From positions 1 through 10,126 of the forward strand of contig CALWAB010000006.1 of assembly GCA_944372745.1 (NCBI GenBank): a stretch of DNA of 10,126 nt, given 5' to 3'. Numbering within the stretch: the stretch's first letter is position 1; every line of letters begins with the position of its first letter. Below are positions 1 through 7,030 of this stretch, piece by piece. This DNA is from an uncultured Clostridia bacterium. GTDB lineage: Bacteria > Bacillota > Clostridia > Christensenellales > UBA1242. The notes beneath the pieces were generated by a model. That model was not told where the DNA came from. It worked only from the letters and a program-made list of their open reading frames with translations, and ran no database searches. The position numbers were made by a program, and so were the translations under genes.

Positions 1-158
1 TTGTAAATGACACTATTCAAAAAACTGGAAAAGATAAACCAGAATATGACGAATATATTTACAATATGATTGACAAACTAAAAAATGAAATAGGATTTAG
101 TAACAAATGCACATTCAACGAATACAATAATAATTTTGAACAACTCTCATTCTTTTAA
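1..158 (+). CDS. 3' end of an unidentified protein with a QLSFF C-terminus
   Basis: An open frame (codons starting at position 3) runs from the window edge to a TAA at 156-158 and gives about 51 residues. They are rich in Lys, Asn, Asp and Tyr and end in EQLSFF. I do not recognise the family from this tail. The last five residues resemble the pentapeptide QL(S/D)LF that binds the DNA polymerase sliding clamp, and this motif commonly sits at the extreme C-terminus of DNA polymerases, repair proteins and some DNA methyltransferases. A DNA-transaction role is therefore possible, but it is inference from five residues. The downstream spacer contains repeat hairpins and no clear T-rich terminator. 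Confidence 0.6.
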   Translation, partial: VNDTIQKTGKDKPEYDEYIYNMIDKLKNEIGFSNKCTFNEYNNNFEQLSFF

Positions 159-174
159 AGTCACTCCGCTTTTT

Positions 175-290
175 CTAAGGATTTCATCCCCTAAGATTTG
201 AAAGGAAACTACCCATTCCCTTTCATCGCTTGATGTTTGATTATAGGGGGATTTCCCATCCCCTAGAATCCTAGTGGGGGTGATGCCACC
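175..290 (+). repeat. Partial copy of the modular hairpin repeat (copy 1)
   Basis: Three consecutive short palindromes match modules of the longer copies elsewhere in the window: a degraded GGAT..ATCCCC hairpin (about 177-193), the GAAAGGAAA..ATTCCCTTTC hairpin (200-224) and an AGGGGGAT..ATCCCCT hairpin (244-264). They are followed by TCCTAGTGG and a GGGGTG-type hairpin (273-290). In the full copies the same CCTAGTGG junction leads into GCAGGAC..GTCCTGC instead, so a different hairpin occupies that slot here, and its loop reads ATGC where other copies read GCAT. The large central palindrome is absent. The direction of the first modules is the same as in the other copies. Confidence 0.7.
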
Positions 291-301
291 CTAGAATGAC
301 A

Positions 302-329
302 TTTACCAAAGAGCGTCGTTTTATATACT
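302..329 (+). promoter_or_regulatory. Candidate promoter for the phosphatase-superfamily gene
   Basis: TTTACC (302-307) and TATACT (324-329) are separated by 16 bases and fit a sigma-A-type promoter with four and five of six consensus bases. Transcription would begin near 336, at or just before the Shine-Dalgarno AAGGAGAG (336-343), which gives a very short leader. It is a match by eye only. Confidence 0.35.
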
Positions 330-350
330 TAATATAAGGAGAGAGAAATT

Positions 351-1337
351 ATGAATAGATTGACAGTATGGTTAACAAGTATTTTATCAGTTGTTGTCGT
401 CCTTGTAGTAGGCATATTATTATATGCCTTCCCGCCAGCAGATAAAAACTATTTAGACAAAGTAAATGCCTACTCGTTTTGGCAAAACGACAAAGACTCT
501 ATGATTTCACAGCCAGAGATTGGCAAATTTGTAGCAAATTTCTTAGCCACTCCATCAAACAAAACTAAAAAAGTGGCATTCCTTGGTTTTGATGCCTTTC
601 GTGTAGATGCCTTACTAAATGTTATTGATGACGAAAACAGCACAAAAGGTCTTAACGCTGATGCCAACAATAGTGCTTTTGCCTTAATGAAAAACAATGG
701 CTATATGTATTTAGCATACGCTGGCGGAGAAAAAGGCACAGACACGCAACAAAACACTCAAACTGCACCGGGTTGGACTGCACTTGCCACTGGCGTGTGG
801 GGCAATGTTAATGGAGTGCAAACCAATGGAGACTATCGCAAAGGCGACACAAAAACGGTGATTTTGAATGCCGCCAAAGACTATGGTATGCGTTCCCTAT
901 TTACCGTGTCATATCGTTCATATTTAGCAAGAGCATTTGATTGCGATTATGAATATGCAAAATCCAACAATATTGATATGATAACGCATTATGTAGACAA
1001 TGACACACAAATGCAAGAATATTTATTGAATTGTGTAGAAGTTGGGAATCCACTAGAGCGTGACTTTATATTTGCAATTTACAAAGATGGTGATGCCTGT
1101 GGACATATGCACGGATTCTCAAATAGTTCCCATGAATATGTTGACACTGTCATTCAAGCCGACCAAATGGCTTACGAACTCATTCAAGCTATTTATAACC
1201 GACCAACATTTGAACAGGAAGACTGGCTCATTGTCTTGACAGCAGACCACGGGGGCAAAGGCATAGCACATGGTGGACAGTCAGACGAAGAACGCACTAT
1301 TTTCTTTATGTCTAATAAAGAGTACCCTTTAAATTAG
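351..1337 (+). CDS. Membrane-anchored alkaline phosphatase superfamily hydrolase (type I phosphodiesterase/NPP-like)
   Basis: This 328-residue protein has an N-terminal hydrophobic segment (about 7-27) with no clear cleavage site, so it is probably anchored with the catalytic domain outside the cell. The full metal site of the nucleotide pyrophosphatase/phosphodiesterase group is visible. D81 lies in GFDAFRVD. T138 lies in QTAPGWTALATG and is the likely nucleophile by alignment with the family T-x-P-x-x-T-S-x-x-TG pattern. D248 and H252 lie in DACGH, D299 and H300 in TADHGG, and H307 in HGG. Such enzymes use two zinc ions to cleave phosphate mono- or diesters. The substrate cannot be read from the sequence; nucleotide, phospholipid head group or glycerophosphate-type substrates are all possible. 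The start is supported by AAGGAGAG seven bases upstream of the ATG. It is short for NPPs but ends naturally after the last metal ligand. Confidence 0.88.
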   Translation: MNRLTVWLTSILSVVVVLVVGILLYAFPPADKNYLDKVNAYSFWQNDKDSMISQPEIGKFVANFLATPSNKTKKVAFLGFDAFRVDALLNVIDDENSTKGLNADANNSAFALMKNNGYMYLAYAGGEKGTDTQQNTQTAPGWTALATGVWGNVNGVQTNGDYRKGDTKTVILNAAKDYGMRSLFTVSYRSYLARAFDCDYEYAKSNNIDMITHYVDNDTQMQEYLLNCVEVGNPLERDFIFAIYKDGDACGHMHGFSNSSHEYVDTVIQADQMAYELIQAIYNRPTFEQEDWLIVLTADHGGKGIAHGGQSDEERTIFFMSNKEYPLN

Positions 1338-1365
1338 TTTCAAATCAATAGTCTTATGTGATTTC

Positions 1366-1410
1366 ATCCCCTTGCGATATTAACTCGTTCAAGGGGATTT
1401 TGCATTTTCT
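1366..1410 (+). terminator. Likely terminator of the phosphatase-superfamily gene
   Basis: ATCCCCTTG (1366-1374) pairs perfectly with CAAGGGGAT (1390-1398) around a 15-base loop and is followed by a T-rich tail (TTTGCATTTTCT). It begins 29 bases after the stop codon. The loop is large and the tail is interrupted, so strength is uncertain. The arms resemble a split copy of the GGGGAT..ATCCCC repeat module. Confidence 0.45.
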
Positions 1411-1418
1411 GAGTTTTT

Positions 1419-1670
1419 AAAGGGAACTGCCCGTTTCACCCTTTTGTATCTAGGGGATTTCACATCCCCTAGTACCCTAGTGGCAGGACGGCGTCCTGCA
1501 CCTATGGTCTTAAAGAGTGACGCTAGCCGACTTTAGTACTTAAAACTTAAAAATATAAATCTTAGTGCGTTAACACGCACTAAGTATATTTAAGTTCTAA
1601 GTTGTATTTAGATACCAACCACAGACAAGGCAATGCGACATCACACCTACCATACTGCGTGGGTACTGGC
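1419..1670 (+). repeat. Modular hairpin repeat, full-length diverged copy (copy 2a)
   Basis: The module order is a degraded GGGAAC..GTTTC hairpin (1419-1445), CTAGGGGAT/ATCCCCTAG (1450-1458 with 1464-1472), GCAGGAC/GTCCTGC with a GGC loop (1483-1499), TATGGTCTT, the central palindrome with a perfect 10-bp stem CTTAGTGCGT/ACGCACTAAG and TAAC loop (1561-1584), and a degraded right end including ACATCACACC. The right-hand part is the least conserved. No gene is visible: the open frame at 1602-1868 runs through this and the next repeat, has no family resemblance and no convincing ribosome site. Confidence 0.8.
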
Positions 1671-1743
1671 GCAACACTAGTGGTCTTGTTTGTACGCATC
1701 TATCCGCTATTGTTTAATCAAAAGGAGGCCAAATGTCGTACGC

Positions 1744-1910
1744 AAGTACTCCTTGACCTGTGGTCTTGGAAGGTGTCACTAGCCATCTTTAGTACTAATA
1801 ACTTAAAATTATATATCTTAGTGTGTTTATACGCACTAAGTATATTTTTAGCACTAAGTGGTAGCTAGATACTCAACCTAGACCACGCCACGGGGTGGCA
1901 TCACCCCTGC
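1744..1910 (+). repeat. Modular hairpin repeat, second tandem copy (copy 2b)
   Basis: This copy starts inside the third hairpin (TCCTTGACCTGTGGTCTTGG, identical to copy 5a). It keeps a closing stem GTGGTC (1760-1765) with GACCAC (1881-1886). The central stem is CTTAGTGTGT/ACGCACTAAG with loop TTAT (1817-1840), where one G-C pair has become a T-G wobble. The right hairpin is GGGGTG/CACCCC with loop GCAT (1892-1907). Further repeat debris (CACTAAGTATATA, 1920-1932) follows up to the pyruvate kinase promoter. The stretch 1671-1743 between copies 2a and 2b holds only repeat-like fragments (AGTGGTCTTG, GTCGTACGC) and no gene. Confidence 0.8.
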
Positions 1911-1990
1911 TTTAACAAGCACTAAGTATATAAGCCTAGCACTAAAAACATTAATGTAAATATATAATATTAAAAACTCCTTAAAAATAT

Positions 1991-2019
1991 TTGTTATTTT
2001 TTGTCAATTTAGGTATAAT
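1991..2019 (+). promoter_or_regulatory. Strong candidate promoter of pyruvate kinase, start point next to the ATG
   Basis: TTGTTA (1991-1996) and a perfect TATAAT (2014-2019) are spaced by 17 bases, the optimum for the housekeeping sigma factor. The expected start point, about seven bases beyond the -10, is near 2026, only about three bases before the start codon at 2029. No Shine-Dalgarno sequence exists between promoter and ATG. Confidence 0.75.
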
Positions 2020-2028
2020 AAAAATATT

Positions 2029-3057
2029 ATGAAAAGAATAACGAAAATTATATGCACGCTTGGGCCAGCGTGCGACAATGTAGACACATTAAATGCAATG
2101 TTTGATGCTGGGATGAATATTGCTAGGCTTAATATGAGTCACGGCACTCACGATTCACATCAGCAAATTATAGACAAATTGGGCAACTTGCGTAAAAACG
2201 GACTTAAGTTGCTTGTGGACACAAAAGGTCCAGAGATGCGTATTTCAAAATTTGAAAATGGCTATATAAATCTTATAGAAGGTGAAATTTTCACTTTAAC
2301 AACTGATGACATAATGGGCAACGACAAAAAAGTCCGTCTTAAATATAAGCCACTCATCAATGAAGTGAAAGTCGGCGATAAAATTTATGCCAACAATGGA
2401 CTTATAGTGCTTGAGGTATTGGAGATTACGAAAACAGACATTAATTGTCGCGTACTATTCGGTGGCAAACTCTCAGACAATAAGAGCATCAATGTGCCTA
2501 ATGTCATACCAAGCACCCCATATCTATCGGAAGCAGACAAAGAAGATTTGCTTTTTGCAATCAAAAACGACGCTGATTTTCTCGCCCTTTCATTTGTCAG
2601 CAATCGCCAAAACATCCTTGATGTCAAAGAATTTTTATCTCAAAATGGTGGCAATGATATAAAATTAATTGCTAAGATTGAAAACGCTTCAGGAGTCAAA
2701 AATGCTGAAGAGATTCTTGACGAATGTGACGGACTTATGGTAGCAAGAGGTGATTTAGGCGTAGAGATACCACTTGAAAAAATACCGCCTATTCAAAAAC
2801 AGCTCATTTCTCTATCAAATGTAAAACGCAAATTCTGTATTGTTGCCACAGAGATGCTAGAGAGTATGACAAATTCCACCCGTCCAACGCGTGCGGAAGT
2901 CAGCGATGTAGCGACAGCAATATATGAAGAAGCCAATGCAACTATGCTATCAGGCGAAACTGCGTCAGGTATTGACCCAGTCAATGTAGTTAAAACAATG
3001 GCTAAAATCATTGATGAAATTGAAAAGCAAATGTACGGCAATAAATTGAATAATTAA
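2029..3057 (+). CDS. pyk: Pyruvate kinase, short form without the C-terminal domain
   Basis: It catalyses phosphoenolpyruvate plus ADP to pyruvate plus ATP, the last step of glycolysis, in the cytoplasm. The 342 residues cover the catalytic barrel (domain A) and the inserted lid (domain B, about 70-160). Active-site signatures are intact: ARLNMSHG (R33, N35, S37), VDTKGPE (64-70), LIAKIEN (K216 and E218), ARGDLG (D242), VATEMLESM (T274), then RPTRAEVSDVA and MLSGETASG. Bacterial enzymes are usually 470-590 residues. This one stops about 30 residues after MLSGETASG, at the A/C boundary, so the domain that binds allosteric effectors and forms part of the subunit interface is missing. No remnant of it is visible downstream, where repeats begin. 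The first ATG gives the family's standard N-terminus (KRITKIICTLGPA), so the start is secure although it has no ribosome-binding site. It is probably an active but unregulated enzyme, or a second isozyme. Confidence 0.93.
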   Translation: MKRITKIICTLGPACDNVDTLNAMFDAGMNIARLNMSHGTHDSHQQIIDKLGNLRKNGLKLLVDTKGPEMRISKFENGYINLIEGEIFTLTTDDIMGNDKKVRLKYKPLINEVKVGDKIYANNGLIVLEVLEITKTDINCRVLFGGKLSDNKSINVPNVIPSTPYLSEADKEDLLFAIKNDADFLALSFVSNRQNILDVKEFLSQNGGNDIKLIAKIENASGVKNAEEILDECDGLMVARGDLGVEIPLEKIPPIQKQLISLSNVKRKFCIVATEMLESMTNSTRPTRAEVSDVATAIYEEANATMLSGETASGIDPVNVVKTMAKIIDEIEKQMYGNKLNN

Positions 3058-3165
3058 CAGAATACACTAATATTTAGGGGACTTCATCTTTTAGTACTAA
3101 GTAATGTCTAGGGGTTCAACCAAGAACCATGACAGTGTGCCGTCACTTTGGCACGCTAATACGAA

Positions 3166-3476
3166 TGGGAACTACCCATTCCCCTTCACTTTGAGCTAAA
3201 TCTAGGGGATTTCCCATCCCCTGTAACCCTAGTGGCAGGACAGCGTCCTGCACCTGTGGTCTTGGTATGCGCCTCTAGCCGACTTTAGTACTTAAAACTT
3301 AAAAATATAAATCTTAGTGCGTTAGTACGCACTAAGTATATTTTTTAGTACTAAATTTTGACTAAGTACTCATCAAGGACCACGGCGGTGTGCCATCACA
3401 CCCAATGCCGTACGCCAGTACTTAAATTATATCTAAGTACTAACCAGAGACCACGCCTCGGGGTGGCATCACCCCT
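3166..3476 (+). repeat. Modular hairpin repeat, most complete copy plus partial right half (copy 3)
   Basis: The modules in order are GGGAA..TTCCCC (from about 3167), AGGGGAT/ATCCCCT (3204-3222), GCAGGAC/GTCCTGC with loop AGC (3235-3251) and GTGGTC (3256-3261). The nested palindrome then has outer arms TTTAGTACT (3284-3292) with AGTACTAAA (3347-3355), middle arms AAAAATATA (3301-3309) with TATATTTTT (3337-3345), and inner stem CTTAGTGCGT/ACGCACTAAG with loop TAGT (3313-3336). GACCAC (3378-3383) closes the unit. The right hairpin is GGTGTG/CACACC with loop CCAT (3387-3402), enclosed by CGGC/GCCG. A second right-half fragment follows, with AGTACTTA/TAAGTACT (3417-3441) and GGGGTG/CACCCC (3460-3475). 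Degraded repeat pieces also occupy 3070-3165. No gene is seen in 3058-3567. Confidence 0.88.
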
Positions 3477-3532
3477 ACTGGAGTTTTAGGGGATGGAAAA
3501 TCCGCTAGGAATTCCTTTTGACTACACTCTCA

Positions 3533-3569
3533 ACACCTTAGCATTAATTAAAATGCTAAGGTGTTTTTT
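3533..3569 (+). terminator. Strong hairpin terminator between the convergent pyk and TetR genes
   Basis: A perfect 13-bp stem (ACACCTTAGCATT at 3533-3545 with AATGCTAAGGTGT at 3552-3564) with a six-base loop is followed on the plus strand by a run of T to 3569. The T run favours stopping rightward transcription before it enters the TetR gene. The TetR stop codon (3568-3570) overlaps the T run, so the hairpin is also the first thing in the TetR 3' end, although the minus side has only a weak T tail. Confidence 0.8.
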
Positions 3570-4131
3570 AATTGCCTTTACTATGTATGAGTTCTTTTAT
3601 AAAAGCAAGCATTTGTTCTTCAGTGTATTTGTCCATATTGTCCACCCACCATATCCCCAATGACACAAATCCGCCTGTGTAAAAGTGTGACACTATTTTA
3701 ATAGGCACTTCCATATTATTTGTAGTCTTTTCTAACAAATATTTAATTGAGCGTTCTATACTTTCATAAAAGATGCCTCTCAAAAACTCATTGTCGTTGT
3801 GTTTTATTAAATTTTTTAACATTTTGGCGTTTTCTTTAATATAATCAAAAGCAATATGTGCAATATTGAAATAAAGTTCTTCCACACTACTATAGTTGTA
3901 GTTAGCAGTCGAACGCTGATATATTTCATCCCGCACTTCTTCAAATACATAAGTAAATAAATCGTACTTATCGCTAAAATGCTTGTAAAATGTTGTCCTA
4001 TGTACCATTGCTTTGTCGCATATATCCATTATGCTAATTTTATCGAAGTTTTTTTCTTCAAGCAATTCTAACATTGCTTGAGATAATAACTTCCTTGTTC
4101 GCTTTACTCGCAAATCTTCTTTATTGTCCAT
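3568..4131 (-). CDS. TetR/AcrR-family transcriptional regulator, probable regulator of the adjacent exporter
   Basis: This 187-residue protein has the TetR DNA-binding domain at the N-terminus. Helices around residues 10-55 include KISIMDICDKAMVHRTTFYKHF, where the recognition helix carries the family hallmark RTTFYKHFSDKYDL. The C-terminal part (about 75-187) is helical, with aromatic residues that could line a ligand pocket and dimer interface, and resembles the broad TetR C-terminal groups found in Bacillota. AGGAGA lies five bases before the ATG (4137-4142), supporting this start. The gene diverges from the MMPL transporter across 155 bp, the usual arrangement for a local repressor that controls an exporter and itself. 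The inducing ligand is unknown. The DNA-binding region looks intact. Confidence 0.9.
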   Translation of the reverse strand: MDNKEDLRVKRTRKLLSQAMLELLEEKNFDKISIMDICDKAMVHRTTFYKHFSDKYDLFTYVFEEVRDEIYQRSTANYNYSSVEELYFNIAHIAFDYIKENAKMLKNLIKHNDNEFLRGIFYESIERSIKYLLEKTTNNMEVPIKIVSHFYTGGFVSLGIWWVDNMDKYTEEQMLAFIKELIHSKGN

Positions 4132-4174
4132 TTTATTCTCCTATTCTACATTTTTTAAAATTTGTCGCTTATCT

Positions 4175-4194
4175 TACACATAAAAAAAAGTGTA
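4175..4194. promoter_or_regulatory. Candidate TetR operator (TACAC-N10-GTGTA)
   Basis: An inverted repeat TACAC (4175-4179) and GTGTA (4190-4194) separated by ten AT-rich bases sits in the divergent spacer, on the TetR side of the transporter promoter. On the minus strand it overlaps a possible -10 element (TAAGAT) for the TetR gene. The size is compatible with TetR-family operators, but the half-sites are short and other AT-rich palindromes could serve. Confidence 0.35.
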
Positions 4195-4206
4195 CTTTAA
4201 AATGTA

Positions 4207-4235
4207 TTGCAATTCCTTTAATAATATCATAAAAT
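4207..4235 (+). promoter_or_regulatory. Promoter of the MMPL transporter gene
   Basis: TTGCAA (4207-4212) and TAAAAT (4230-4235) are spaced by 17 bases and each is close to the sigma-A consensus. The predicted start point near 4242 leaves a leader of about 45 bases ending in the Shine-Dalgarno AAGGAG (4276-4281). The leader contains CTACA (4238-4242) and TGTAG (4264-4268), another possible regulator contact. No hairpin repeat copy is present in this spacer. Confidence 0.6.
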
Positions 4236-4286
4236 ATCTACACAAAGCAAGTTTTTATACAACTGTAGAAAAAATAAGGAGATAAT

Positions 4287-7028
4287 ATGAAATTTCTTGA
4301 CAAATTAGCAGACATAATTGTCAAAGGGCGTTGGTATTTCTTTGGCATTTTTATAGCACTCACTGTAGGATGTGCGTGCATAACACATTTAGTCAATGTC
4401 AACTATGATTTAACAAAATACCTACCTAGTGACAGCCCTACAAAAATTGCACTTGACATAATGGAAGATGAATTTGGTGCAAGTGGTAGTGCTAGTGTAA
4501 TGATAGAAAATTGTACTATTCAGCAAGCAAACACGGTAATGCAGGCAATAGCCAATATAGAAGGCGTAGCGTCCGTCATATTTGATAGTTCAAGTACAAG
4601 TTATTATGACGGCAATAATGCCCTACTAAAAATCTTCTTTGATACAGGCGACTATACCATTGAAACAGCAGACGCAATTACCGAAATACGAAATGTGTGC
4701 AATGAATACGAAATCGCTATGTCAGGCTCGGCAGTCGATGCTATGACAAGTAGAAACGCCATAGGCAGTGAAATGGTCATAATCTTATTGATTGCCATAG
4801 CCATTGTTTTGATTATTCTCACGCTGACATCTAAAAGTTGGCTAGAGCCTATAGTTTATCTCATAGTCATTGGTTGTGCTATTGTTATGAATATGGGGAC
4901 GAATCTTCTTTTAGGTGAAATATCTTTTATCACGGAATCTATTAGTGCAATAATGCTCATAGCACTTGAAATGGATTATTGTATTGTGTTGTGTAGTCGC
5001 TTTAGAGAAGAACAGAAAAAGGGACTTGCTCCACTTGATGCTATGCGTTCGGCTATCTCTGGTTCGTTTATGGCTATTCTTGCCAGCAGTTGCACGGTAA
5101 TGGCTGGACTTATTGCCCTTATGTTTATGGATTTCACTATTGGCTTTGACATAGGAGCAGTACTTGCAAAAGGTGTATTTATATCTATTCTTGCAGTCAT
5201 ATTCTTTATGCCATCCGTAATTTTGATGTTTTCTAAACCTTTACAAGCCACAGCGCACCGTAGTTTCTTGCCAAAAATGGATAAAATCGGCACATTCGCA
5301 AATAAAACAAAAATTGTTATGCCTATAATATTTTTGTGTATAATTGTAGCAGGGGCAGTCCTACAATCTAGCGTTCAATTTAGTTATGTAGCAGATTCAG
5401 GGCAACAAGGCAGTCAAGTGCAGATTGAAAGTGCAAAAATAGAAGAAAAATTTGGCATACAAAATTCACTCGTTGTCATCGTTCCTAATAATGATATTGA
5501 AAAAGAAATCGCACTCTATAACGCCATTGCTGATATTGAAATTGATGGTGTCAAATATATCAATTCTAAAAGTGCAATCATAGACACAGATTTATATAAT
5601 AGATTGTATAGAGAAGATTTGACTACACAATTTGGGCTTGATACAGGCACTGTGAATTTGTTATTTTTCTTAATGCAAGCACAAAATAGTGACTACATTT
5701 ATACTATAGATTTACTTAATTTCCTTCACGAAAATAATGAATTGATTGATTCGGTCTTTGCAGACAAACAAGAAGACATAAACGCACTTAAAACATCTTT
5801 TGATACCCTATCATATAATGACACAAGTATTTTTGAAATATTAACTTTGAGTCAAGCAAAAGGCATATACACTTTAAATGACGAAAGTATTATGGACAAT
5901 ATATTTGCATCCATATTACAAACAACCGACAATTTAGAAACCGCTACAATACCTAATTATGCCATAATGTACGCCTTATATAGTCAAAATGTGAACAATT
6001 ACGCACAAGAATTATCTTATATATTTGAAAGCCCACTACAACCATTTAATGCACTCACTATGAATGACATTGTGAACAATTATTCATTGCCTTTGAGTGC
6101 TGTGCAAAGCATTTATGATATGCTAAATTTAGAAGACACTGACACAATATTTACTGTTCAACTCATTGACATATTGACACAAAATATCAATGGGCAAACG
6201 CTTTTAGATAGCATCAAAAATTCACTCAGTGCAACTATAGAAAATGGTTATCAACAAGCTCAAACCGCTAGTGCTATGTTTTGCAGTACTCACTATGATA
6301 GATTAATATACAACTTAAATCTTAGCGTAGATGACGACAAAGCAATCGCATTTATTGAAGAATTAAATACCGTACTTTCACAATCTGGGTTCACTGAATA
6401 CTATGTGGCCAACAACACAAGTAACTTGATTGATACGCAAAATACATTTAGTAGCGACAGACTAAGGACTGATTTAATCACAATTTTTGCAATACTTATC
6501 ATAATATTGCTCGCGTTCCGTTCAATTAGTGTCCCTATTATACTAGTACTCACTATACAGGGGGCTATTTGGTGCAATTTTGCAATTTCAAGTCTTGCGA
6601 ATGAGAGTGTGTACTTTGTATGTTACCTTCTTGCAATGGCAATACAAATGGGTGCGACCATTGACTATGGCATACTTTTGACAGATAGGTATATAATCTT
6701 TAGAAAAAAACACGATAAGGTTGAAGCACTCAAAAAGGCACTCAATTCATCAATTACTACAATATTGACTTCAGGGCTCATACTTATATTCGCTGCGTTT
6801 ACAATACATTTTGTATCAAGTACGCCACTTATAAGCGAAATAGGTCTATTGATTGGTCGCGGAGCATTGATAAGCGTACTTGCAATACTTTTCGTATTGC
6901 CACAACTATTGCTCCTATTTGACAAGGTCATTGAAAAGACAACTTGGCACAAAAAATTTTATACGACTATCAACAATTCCACAGAAAATGTCAACACAAA
7001 CGCAACAGAAACTCAACAAGACAAATAG
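4287..7028 (+). CDS. RND-superfamily MMPL/YdfJ-type membrane transporter
   Basis: This 913-residue protein has the duplicated RND layout with twelve predicted membrane helices: about 15-35, 162-181, 186-207, 213-236, 262-282, 290-316, 343-361, 727-744, 747-768, 772-796, 824-842 and 852-879. Two extracytoplasmic loops follow helix 1 (about 36-161) and helix 7 (about 362-726). Asp-Tyr pairs in helices 4 and 10 (D230-Y231 in ALEMDYCIV and D793-Y794 in TIDYGILL) match the proton-relay pairs known in mycobacterial MmpL3, so it is likely proton-driven. MMPL proteins of Bacillota export lipids, antimicrobial compounds or other hydrophobic molecules; the substrate is unknown. The second loop (about 365 residues) is much larger than the first and its middle (about 430-680) looks mostly helical with no family I recognise. 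AAGGAG lies five bases before the ATG, and the divergent TetR gene suggests induced expression. Confidence 0.92.
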   Translation: MKFLDKLADIIVKGRWYFFGIFIALTVGCACITHLVNVNYDLTKYLPSDSPTKIALDIMEDEFGASGSASVMIENCTIQQANTVMQAIANIEGVASVIFDSSSTSYYDGNNALLKIFFDTGDYTIETADAITEIRNVCNEYEIAMSGSAVDAMTSRNAIGSEMVIILLIAIAIVLIILTLTSKSWLEPIVYLIVIGCAIVMNMGTNLLLGEISFITESISAIMLIALEMDYCIVLCSRFREEQKKGLAPLDAMRSAISGSFMAILASSCTVMAGLIALMFMDFTIGFDIGAVLAKGVFISILAVIFFMPSVILMFSKPLQATAHRSFLPKMDKIGTFANKTKIVMPIIFLCIIVAGAVLQSSVQFSYVADSGQQGSQVQIESAKIEEKFGIQNSLVVIVPNNDIEKEIALYNAIADIEIDGVKYINSKSAIIDTDLYNRLYREDLTTQFGLDTGTVNLLFFLMQAQNSDYIYTIDLLNFLHENNELIDSVFADKQEDINALKTSFDTLSYNDTSIFEILTLSQAKGIYTLNDESIMDNIFASILQTTDNLETATIPNYAIMYALYSQNVNNYAQELSYIFESPLQPFNALTMNDIVNNYSLPLSAVQSIYDMLNLEDTDTIFTVQLIDILTQNINGQTLLDSIKNSLSATIENGYQQAQTASAMFCSTHYDRLIYNLNLSVDDDKAIAFIEELNTVLSQSGFTEYYVANNTSNLIDTQNTFSSDRLRTDLITIFAILIIILLAFRSISVPIILVLTIQGAIWCNFAISSLANESVYFVCYLLAMAIQMGATIDYGILLTDRYIIFRKKHDKVEALKKALNSSITTILTSGLILIFAAFTIHFVSSTPLISEIGLLIGRGALISVLAILFVLPQLLLLFDKVIEKTTWHKKFYTTINNSTENVNTNATETQQDK

Positions 7029-7030
7029 TT

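Noticed and set aside
1721..1758. AAAAGGAGG followed by an ATG in the repeat spacer
   Set aside because: The frame encodes only about seven residues before a stop; the Shine-Dalgarno-like match in repeat debris is probably chance.
1602..1868. Open reading frame of 88 codons on the plus strand
   Set aside because: It lies inside two tandem hairpin repeat copies, has no ribosome site at its ATG, no domain resemblance and odd composition.
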